Source of the DNA: Verrucomicrobiota bacterium
Lineage (GTDB): Bacteria > Verrucomicrobiota > Verrucomicrobiia > Limisphaerales > UBA11320
Direction: 5' to 3'
NCBI GenBank assembly: GCA_016199985.1
Contig: JACQFQ010000024.1
Location: 1 to 64,000, forward strand
DNA: 64,000 nucleotides
A model generated the notes under the pieces. The model saw nothing but the letters and a program-made list of their open reading frames with translations, made no database searches and had not been told where the DNA came from. How positions within the stretch are numbered: the first letter of the stretch is position 1; each line of letters starts with the position of its first letter. The translations under genes were made by a program, and so were the position numbers. Shown in pieces: positions 1-6,438 of this stretch.

Positions 1-18
1 GTCTCGCAATAACACACG

Positions 19-633
19 GCTTCAACGGGGCCGCGCTCAGTTGAGCGCGGAGGGTTCATTAGGATCAAGGAAAGTTATATTGTGCTCTATGCTTCAACGG
101 GGCCGCGCTCAGTTGAGCGCGGAGGGACATGCGTGATCGGCTCATGGATCAGTCCGGCGCGGAGCTTCAACGGGGCCGCGCTCAGTTGAGCGCGGAGGGG
201 TTGATGATATTGGAGTTACTTGAGATAATTGAGAAGCTTCAACGGGGCCGCGCTCAGTTGAGCGCGGAGGGTCCGGCCATCCCCGGGTCTGTCACCGAGG
301 ATGGCCAGCTTCAACGGGGCCGCGCTCAGTTGAGCGCGGAGGGCACCGGGAGCAGGTCGTGGCGCATGTGCTCTACGCAGCTTCAACGGGGCCGCGCTCA
401 GTTGAGCGCGGAGGGGCGGGGATCGGCGGGGCAACCGCGGCCAGGCGTCCAGCTTCAACGGGGCCGCGCTCAGTTGAGCGCGGAGGGACGGAAGCCACTA
501 AAGCAACATCGGAACTTCAAGATTCCGCTTCAACGGGGCCGCGCTCAGTTGAGCGCGGAGGGATTGGAGATAGGCGTGAAGAGCTAGCCCATATGCCGCT
601 TCAACGGGGCCGCGCTCAGTTGAGCGCGGAGGG
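19..633 (-). CRISPR. CRISPR array, nine 36-bp repeats, type I-G
   Basis: Nine identical repeats start at 19, 91, 164, 236, 308, 380, 452, 527 and 598, separated by eight spacers of 35-39 bp (mostly 36). Each repeat holds a perfect 9-bp inverted repeat (CCGCGCTCA / TGAGCGCGG) around GT, so the transcript can form a hairpin for Cas6-type cleavage. On the minus strand the repeat ends in CCCCGTTGAAGC, like the usual GTTGAAA(C/G) 3' end, so crRNA is inferred to be transcribed on the minus strand, in the same direction as the cas genes, with the leader at 634 and above. Bases 1-18 look like part of a further spacer, so the array probably continues out of the window. No repeat is degenerate, so the old end is not seen. 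Confidence 0.97.
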
Positions 634-767
634 CGCCCTAGTGTTACTCGTTGTGTCGCAGGCGCGCAATCTTTCGATTGCGAGCACCGGCACTGTGCTG
701 AGGGCATATGTATTCATGCTGTCCGACTCGTTCTTCGCCATTCGTTTGCTCTGAACCTGTTACGGTG
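634..767 (-). promoter_or_regulatory. CRISPR leader
   Basis: This non-coding stretch lies between the last repeat and the hairpin behind cas2, on the side where the leader is expected from repeat polarity. It is less GC-rich than the array. It contains a perfect 7-bp dyad, CGCAATC-TTTC-GATTGCG, at 665-682, about 30 bp from the first repeat, and a shorter imperfect palindrome around 690-700. Such dyads near the leader-repeat junction could bind the integrase or a bending protein. I see no certain -10/-35 boxes. The leader role is inferred from position and orientation. Confidence 0.6.
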
Positions 768-810
768 TGCGAGCGGCGACGGGGTTCCGCGCAACACCCC
801 GCCGCTCGCA
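768..810 (-). terminator. Strong hairpin between cas2 and the leader
   Basis: TGCGAGCGGCG and its near-perfect complement CGCCGCTCGCA, extended by ACGGGGT against ACCCCG, make a long GC-rich stem with about a 10-nt loop. It begins 28 bp beyond the cas2 stop in the direction of cas transcription, so it plausibly ends the cas operon transcript and insulates the array leader. There is no U-run after it, so it would be a non-canonical terminator or an mRNA 3'-end stabiliser. Confidence 0.55.
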
Positions 811-838
811 TATTCAGTTGTCAAAGATCGGGCACGTC

Positions 839-1129
839 TCAAACCACGTAGCATGGGGCATCTAGCTTCACATAGGGCAATCCCAGTGCCGTTATCACCC
901 GGTCGCCACGGCCTTCAGCCGGCCCCAGTCCTACAAAAATCACCTGATCTTCATCGTGGTTGATGATGGCACTCAAAGCCGTTTCCAACTCAATCTTTTC
1001 CGATGGGTTCAAGTCGCACTCGAAGACGGAGAATTGCAGATGGTCGCCAAAGTTGCCGCAGGTCTTGAACACCTTCCGCAGCCGTTTGTCGTTGGCAACG
1101 TCATAACAAACTAGGTAGGTCGTTCGCAT
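839..1129 (-). CDS. cas2: CRISPR-associated endonuclease Cas2
   Basis: A 96-residue protein of normal Cas2 size. The N-terminal beta strand and the conserved acidic position are seen in YLVCYDVANDKRLRKV, followed by the QFSVFECDL strand typical of the Cas2 ferredoxin-like fold. In the family, a Cas2 dimer bridges two Cas1 dimers in the spacer-integration complex. The start lies 3 bp beyond the cas4-cas1 stop, and its ribosome binding site (GACGAGGTGA) overlaps that stop, so the two are co-translated. It is the last gene of the cas operon and lies closest to the leader. Confidence 0.95.
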   Translation of the reverse strand: MRTTYLVCYDVANDKRLRKVFKTCGNFGDHLQFSVFECDLNPSEKIELETALSAIINHDEDQVIFVGLGPAEGRGDRVITALGLPYVKLDAPCYVV

Positions 1130-1132
1130 AGA

Positions 1133-3304
1133 TCACCTCGTCATTAAGGGAATGTATTCCACGATTTCACCCGTCAGCGCTTTCGCCAACAACCGTGCCT
1201 GCAACTCCAGCGCCCGGCGATAGCTGACTTTGTAATCAAACAACGGATGTGTGATGAGCGAACTCATGCGTTGTTCATACGTCTGGAAGAATCGCTTTCT
1301 TCCCGGCGCGGTCAGGTTCACCGCTTGGCCTGCTTTCACGAAGTCCTTTTCCGTGACGACACGATTATTGATGCAGCTCAACACCGTGGATTCCGCGATG
1401 AGCGGCCTGAACTCCTCCATCAAGTCCAATCCCAACGCGGGGCGTCCAAAGCGTGGCTGATGGTAGAAGCCCAGGTAAGGATCGAAACCCACGGCGAGCG
1501 CCGCCAATGTGCAATCTTTCGCCAACATGCTGTAGGCCAGTGAAAGCATCGCATTGACTGGATCGGTGGGTGGACGGCGGTTGCGGTGGTTGAAGTTGAA
1601 ATTAAACACGCGCTGCTGGGCATTCTCGACGGAAAGGCCGAGTCCCGGCAAATCGTCTTCCACCTTCACCATACCGCCGAATTGTTGGAAATACTGGCTG
1701 GCCGCCGCGCCCTCGATACCGAGCAATTCCTCTATGGAGTTTGCGCCCAACGCATCTTCGGAGGCTCGCTTGAGTTTTCCAATGATGCCTTCCGGTGGCT
1801 CAAGGTGGTTTCGCATCAGCAGCGTGCGATGATTGCGAATCTTTCCATGCACAAACTGCCGCGAGAGCGACAGGCAGGTTGCTTCCTCGCGTGCCAATCG
1901 GAATTGTTCCATTCGCAGAAACACGTTCTTCAGCGCGTGGCCGCGCGTGATTCCGTAGAACCAGCCGCCCATTGAAAAATACGTGACCGGAACTTCCTGT
2001 TCGCAGAGTGATTGAATAGCTTGCGTCGAGATTTGGATATTGCCGAACAAGGCCACATGCGACACATCGCGCATCCGCACTTCCTCGATAACGCGATCCT
2101 TGTCTTTGACGACCAACACCTCGTCCTTGCAGCCCACGCGATACCCCGGCGTGTTCAGATACAGAGGGCGGGTATCGTCCCGGGCGGCAATCAGTCTTCG
2201 CGGAGCTTCCCCACTGGGTTGCGGGCTTTCAGAACTCTTCTCGTCCACACTGACGGCGAGTTTCGCTGAGGCCTGCGCCAGCATCCGTGTTTCGTCCGGC
2301 AAGCAAACTGGGGCCAGCGAACAACGCACACACTTCGGCGAATGCATTAGAGGCGCGGGAATCGGCGCGGCAATGACTCGCTTGGCATCGGCGATGTTTT
2401 CGAGAATCCAGCGTTCCAGTTCTGGAGTGAGGGGCAAACGGACGCGCTGCTTTGTGGCACGATAGTAGATGACCCCTTCGTTACAGGTGTATCCGTTATC
2501 CCGGAGAATCAGCGCCTGCAATCCAAGCTGCATCTTATCGGTGTCCCACAATTCGTTGGCTTCCTCGCCCTCTTTGGGCGCGCCTGCCTTGTAATCCACG
2601 GGGCAGACTTCCAACGCGGTAAACAAGTCCGTCTGCTCCGTCTTGGATTCGACCAAATCCATCTTCGCGACTATGCCCAATCGCTCTGAGCCCATTTGCA
2701 CGGAGCGCGAGTGAATTGTTTCGGGTTCAATGTCCTGCGCTTCCGGTTCTTTGGAGGAGGCTACAACGGTCGGTGCCGGCTGATCCTCGGTCGGCGGCTT
2801 CTCTGGTTTGGATTTCTTCTTGGCCGCAGGCAAAGCGCCGTTGCCCGAATCAACCCGCTGATGGATGGCAGCACCACGCAACGTGTCCACGCTCTCGACA
2901 AACACACCCTCGACGAATTCGTAATAAAACAGCCGCTGGCAATAAACGAACTCGTTCATCATCCGCGCGGGGATCTGCTGTGGTTCGGCTTCGGTACGCA
3001 CCGGGCGCTTCGGGGGCTCCGGCGCGGCGGGTGTCTGCAACGACTCAGCCTGTAGCGGAGGAGCACATGCGACGGGCGGAGCTGAGGTTTGAGCAATGGG
3101 CTTCGGCGGTTCGCTCGACAGCGCTTCGGCTGGTGCAACGCGCACCACGATCCTCACCTGGTGTGGCTCAGCGGTGGACTGCCGCGATGCGCGGTTCCCG
3201 CCTGTCCACGACCCGGCTGCTCCGGGCGAGGCACCTCGTGACGCCACGGGTGGTTCCGGCTTTATCGAGGACGGTTCGGATGTCTTGCGATCTTCATCAT
3301 TCAT
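1133..3304 (-). CDS. cas4-cas1: Cas4-Cas1 fusion, spacer-acquisition nuclease/integrase
   Basis: A 723-residue fusion typical of type I-G. Residues 1-112 form a Pro/Ala-rich extension without recognisable fold. Cas4 (about 115-340) has the first Fe-S cysteine in VYCQRLFYYEF (C122), RecB-type acidic residues around D216 and PVDYKAG (D237, K239), and the C-terminal cysteines C325, C328 and C334. A charged Pro-rich insertion sits at about 155-195. Cas1 (about 378-723) has the metal ligands E531 (LLGIEGAAA), H615 (GFYHQPR) and D627 (GLDLMEEFRP). In the family, Cas4 trims prespacers and selects the PAM end, and Cas1 with Cas2 integrates them. The long start is supported by the ribosome binding site GACGAGGTGA, the same sequence found before cas2; a start at M115/M116 would remove the extension. 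Confidence 0.95.
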   Translation of the reverse strand: MNDEDRKTSEPSSIKPEPPVASRGASPGAAGSWTGGNRASRQSTAEPHQVRIVVRVAPAEALSSEPPKPIAQTSAPPVACAPPLQAESLQTPAAPEPPKRPVRTEAEPQQIPARMMNEFVYCQRLFYYEFVEGVFVESVDTLRGAAIHQRVDSGNGALPAAKKKSKPEKPPTEDQPAPTVVASSKEPEAQDIEPETIHSRSVQMGSERLGIVAKMDLVESKTEQTDLFTALEVCPVDYKAGAPKEGEEANELWDTDKMQLGLQALILRDNGYTCNEGVIYYRATKQRVRLPLTPELERWILENIADAKRVIAAPIPAPLMHSPKCVRCSLAPVCLPDETRMLAQASAKLAVSVDEKSSESPQPSGEAPRRLIAARDDTRPLYLNTPGYRVGCKDEVLVVKDKDRVIEEVRMRDVSHVALFGNIQISTQAIQSLCEQEVPVTYFSMGGWFYGITRGHALKNVFLRMEQFRLAREEATCLSLSRQFVHGKIRNHRTLLMRNHLEPPEGIIGKLKRASEDALGANSIEELLGIEGAAASQYFQQFGGMVKVEDDLPGLGLSVENAQQRVFNFNFNHRNRRPPTDPVNAMLSLAYSMLAKDCTLAALAVGFDPYLGFYHQPRFGRPALGLDLMEEFRPLIAESTVLSCINNRVVTEKDFVKAGQAVNLTAPGRKRFFQTYEQRMSSLITHPLFDYKVSYRRALELQARLLAKALTGEIVEYIPLMTR

Positions 3305-3342
3305 AATTCACCTCGTCGGAATGCGTGACAATATGCGCAAAA

Positions 3343-4932
3343 TCACGGCGACCGGGCGCCAGCCTCCCTTCGGCGGACGCTTACCGCGAGTCCAGCGGGT
3401 CGAATTCTCTTGGCAAAAACCACAGCTGGAATTCTCTTCGGATCGGCGCAGGGGATTCGAAGTTCCCACCGCTTGCTTGCGACAGCCAGGATGGACCTTC
3501 CAATTCGTTGGGCAACGCGGTGATCGGGCGCTCTGCCCAGAAGCTTCAGCTCCCACTCTTTCCAAGGATGGAGCTTCGATTGAAATACTGGGACATGAAG
3601 AAATGCCCTCCGCATGCGCACGGCCCCCACAGGTCGGCTGAGCTTTCGCGCCGCTTCCTCATCGGGCATTTTTCCCAGCAGCTTTTCTTCGTTCCGAGTC
3701 CAGCGACGGTTCTTTGCCGGGGGTATTTTGGAGTCCAGGCGCTTGGTGCGGACGGAGAAAAGACTGCGATTCAACCTTCGCGCCACCAGGACGTCAGTCA
3801 GCGTTCCCAGCAGGCCAATTTCCTGCGGTGTCCATCGACGATAGTTCGTGTATTGGGGAGGGATCCCCTTCTTCAGCCGCTTCATCAGGACCGAGGCCTT
3901 GGTTCGGCCCAGCATCTTTGCAAGGACAGCATCCGGCTGCGTCCCGAGCAGCGCCTCTTCTGAGGCTATCCATTTTCGCTTTTCCCCGCGATAGAACGCG
4001 AGTCCCAAAGCCCTGCGGCGATGTTGTACAGCTTTCTTGGACCTGCCGAGCCGGCGCGCAGCTTCAGCGTCGGGGCCTCTCCGGACGATCGCTTCCTCCT
4101 CGGCTGTCCAAGGATGAAGCGACGGCGACTTGATGCCAGCCTTGTGCCGCTTTCGCCTGATTGAATCCATCGAACGCCCGAGACGCTTGGCTACCGCGCT
4201 GTCGGAAACGATTCCGAGGAGCTTTATTTCCCAGTCCTCCCAGCGCTTTCGCTCAGCAGGCGGACGAATGCGGATATCCAGGAAAAGCCTTCGGGCTTGA
4301 ATGCTTTTGGACGTGCGCCCGAGCAGGCGCACCGCTTCAGCGGGAGATAAACTGGCCAGCAGCTTTTCCTCCTCGGGAACCCACGGGTCGCTCTTCGTCG
4401 CTCTGGGAAAGCGGCCGGTCCGGCGATAAGCCGCGCGGCGCGCTTCGAATCTTTCCTTCCAGCCCTGTTGAATCCCCCGCATCAACCTGGACCGTTGTCG
4501 AGGCGAAAGGACCCGGCCGCGAGCCGCACGCGCTATTTTCTCTCGGCTTTCGGGCAGCCTGGCGAATTCAGCTCCCATTTTCACGAGCCGTTGCGCTCCG
4601 GCGCTCCGACCCTTCAATTCCAGTGCGCGCCGCCAGTTACTCACGGTGGCTCGACTCACTCCCCAATGATGGCTTACCGCAGAAGCTGCTTCCTTTTCAA
4701 GCGCCCGAACCAGGCCGCCGCATAACACAAAGCCCCCGCTCCCACCCTTTCCATGCCGTTTGGCTTTCGGCCAAGGGATCCTGGCGTTGGTAAACTCGCC
4801 AAACCTGACCTTGCCGCGCACCGCATCGACCAGGAAGCCGCGTTTGACCAAGGGCGGCTCGTACGGGCCGCAGAGGAGTTGAGTTCGCTCCTCCTCCTTT
4901 AAATGAACGGGTCGTTTGCGGCGCTTACTCAT
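3343..4932 (-). CDS. Myb/SANT-repeat DNA-binding protein inside the cas locus
   Basis: A 529-residue, Arg/Lys-rich protein. Residues 82-106 look like a helix-turn-helix (VSHHWGVSRATVSNWRRAL), and residues 130-160 (REKIARAARGRVLSPRQRSR) resemble the NUMOD3-like helices found with homing endonucleases. Then come seven repeats of 44-47 residues starting at W184, W231, W275, W321, W367, W411 and W457, each of the form W..-E-x3-LLG-x3-D-x2-VA+RLGRS-x3-V-x3-R. They resemble tandem Myb/SANT helices. Similar HTH plus multi-repeat proteins are, from memory, a paralogous family in planctomycetes and verrucomicrobia. No nuclease motif is visible. The gene is codirectional with cas genes, 38 bp before cas4-cas1, and lacks its own Shine-Dalgarno; its ATG overlaps the stop of the split small gene upstream. 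Function unknown; it could regulate the operon, act in adaptation, or be a passenger. Confidence 0.75.
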   Translation of the reverse strand: MSKRRKRPVHLKEEERTQLLCGPYEPPLVKRGFLVDAVRGKVRFGEFTNARIPWPKAKRHGKGGSGGFVLCGGLVRALEKEAASAVSHHWGVSRATVSNWRRALELKGRSAGAQRLVKMGAEFARLPESREKIARAARGRVLSPRQRSRLMRGIQQGWKERFEARRAAYRRTGRFPRATKSDPWVPEEEKLLASLSPAEAVRLLGRTSKSIQARRLFLDIRIRPPAERKRWEDWEIKLLGIVSDSAVAKRLGRSMDSIRRKRHKAGIKSPSLHPWTAEEEAIVRRGPDAEAARRLGRSKKAVQHRRRALGLAFYRGEKRKWIASEEALLGTQPDAVLAKMLGRTKASVLMKRLKKGIPPQYTNYRRWTPQEIGLLGTLTDVLVARRLNRSLFSVRTKRLDSKIPPAKNRRWTRNEEKLLGKMPDEEAARKLSRPVGAVRMRRAFLHVPVFQSKLHPWKEWELKLLGRAPDHRVAQRIGRSILAVASKRWELRIPCADPKRIPAVVFAKRIRPAGLAVSVRRREAGARSP

Positions 4933-5162
4933 TGAGTTTCATTAATGAATCGCCATTCACACTGCGACGCGTCCGGCGCTTTCCGGTCGCAGACTCGCGT
5001 CCAAAGCTCGTTAACGAACCCCGTAAGCCCGGCGTCGAGATGCTGCTGGTCGAACTATTCAATCATTGTGGCCACCTCGCTGAACCGTTCCTGGTGCGTC
5101 GCGGGTATTCGAGGGTTGGGTGTCTTGGGAACGGGTGCCGTTGTTGGGGCTTGGTCGTTCAT
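4929..5162 (-). pseudogene. Split small gene, DUF6398-like remnant with in-frame amber
   Basis: From the ATG at 5162, preceded by GGAGGAAAGG, one frame reads 35 codons, meets TAG at 5055-5057, then continues in the same frame for 41 codons to a TGA at 4929-4931 that overlaps the ATG of the Myb-repeat gene (ATGA). The first part ends QERFSEVATMIE; the second begins FDQQHLDAGLTGFVNELW and continues with CDRKAP. This looks to me like the start of a DUF6398-type domain (recall, not a search), but the usual second half is missing. The gene is best read as a truncated, amber-split remnant. Alternatives are a real 35-residue peptide, amber read-through, or a sequencing error. It fills the space between the Cas8-like gene and the Myb gene. 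Confidence 0.55.
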
Positions 5163-5262
5163 AAACCCTTTCCTCCAGTGGGTGTCTCGTTGTGTCCATC
5201 GGTGTAACGGGTTAGTCGCAACCTCGTCAGCATCATGTCATCAATTCTGTCGGGGTTGGGTT

Positions 5263-6438
5263 TCATAGGGCAAAAGCGGGGGAGAAGTTGATTTTGTGGA
5301 GCGGCGGGTTGCCGACTTGAATTCGTTGAGCACAGAAAATGCCAGCCACGCCGCGCGCGAGGAGTTCGGCACGGAGGTTTTTACGGTCGGCTTCGTAGTC
5401 AGGGGCGGCGAATGCACGATGAGTGAGCAGAGAGCGAAGGGCTTCCCTCGTCAGCGGTTGTTCCCAGACCGGCCAGTGGAAAGCAGCTGACTCCTTGCTC
5501 GCCGTCCAGCAGGCGGTGGCGATTCCGCGCGAAAGGGCGGCACAGGGGAAACAACCCAGCGCAAAATACGCGAGCAGGTTGGCCATCCAGACAGTATAAG
5601 CCCCGATTGATCCTGGATCGTCGAAACGAAGTGCGTAGCGGACATCCTCAACCGGATCCCATCTCATCGATAGCCCCTCGTCAGAGTATGCCCAAGCCTT
5701 GAACAAGCATTTGTGCAAGTTTTCGTCTGTCACGCATTGCGGCGGGGCAGGCTCTTGCTTCGTGGGGTCTTTGCGAGTCATCAGTTGGCGAACGGTTGCG
5801 AGGAACCACTGATGGCCGCTGCCGGTGATGAAACAAAACGTCGTGGGTTGGATTCGTTCGTTTTCGAAGTCTGTGGTTTCCGCGCCGAAGGAGGCCAGCA
5901 AGTCAGCCGTCGTCCGTCCGTTTGGCGCTGATTCCGCTCGAATAGCAACGGCGTGCTCGCGGAACTCTTGAACCGTGCAATCGGGTCGCTGACCAAGGGC
6001 TAGTTCAGGCGACGGAACAGCGGATTTCAACCGGGCCAGCACAATCTGTCGGCGCTTCTCGAATCTCTTTAGGACCGGCCCAACGATTCGATCCCGTTCG
6101 ATCTTGAGTTGATTCCCTTTCAGCTTCAGCGCCTTCAGTTCGTCGTTTGCATTCTTCAAGCGTTTCTTGGCAAAATCTGATCGCTTCTGCGATGCCTCGC
6201 GCTTGCGCTCCGCCGTTTCGCTCACTGGTTGGCCGCAAAGCCGCTTGGTGAGGCATTGGAGAAGTTTCGTTTCATCAAGCGGGTTGGGCGAAGTGATGAA
6301 CGGCGTCCAGCGCGCGCCAGCACGCCAGCCAAGTTTCACCTGTGGCTCGGTTTCCGAAAGAACGGTGAGCGTTCCAAGCGCGGCGAGAAAACCGAGCGGG
6401 TTGGCACCGTCTAGGGCAGAGAGATCGAGTTCGTTCAT
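5263..6438 (-). CDS. csb3: Csb3/Cas8-like subunit of type I-G effector
   Basis: 391 residues from the ATG at 6438, chosen because it overlaps the cas3 stop as ATGA; a start at 6528 would add 30 unlike residues. The N-terminus, LDLSALDGANPLGFLAALGTL, is the hallmark of Csb3/Csx17-type proteins that accompany Csb1 and Csb2. Residues 74-138 are a highly charged Lys/Glu/Arg segment likely to be a long helical hairpin or coiled coil. By position and family it should be the large subunit of the effector complex that recognises target DNA. It is short next to Csx17 (around 700 residues), so Csb3 or a compact Cas8 is the better label. The exact subfamily is uncertain. Confidence 0.8.
   Translation of the reverse strand: MNELDLSALDGANPLGFLAALGTLTVLSETEPQVKLGWRAGARWTPFITSPNPLDETKLLQCLTKRLCGQPVSETAERKREASQKRSDFAKKRLKNANDELKALKLKGNQLKIERDRIVGPVLKRFEKRRQIVLARLKSAVPSPELALGQRPDCTVQEFREHAVAIRAESAPNGRTTADLLASFGAETTDFENERIQPTTFCFITGSGHQWFLATVRQLMTRKDPTKQEPAPPQCVTDENLHKCLFKAWAYSDEGLSMRWDPVEDVRYALRFDDPGSIGAYTVWMANLLAYFALGCFPCAALSRGIATACWTASKESAAFHWPVWEQPLTREALRSLLTHRAFAAPDYEADRKNLRAELLARGVAGIFCAQRIQVGNPPLHKINFSPAFAL

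Noticed and set aside
129..587. 152-codon open frame through the array, repeating LQRGRAQLSAEG
   Set aside because: It is the translation of the CRISPR repeat plus spacers; no start signal or independent coding character.
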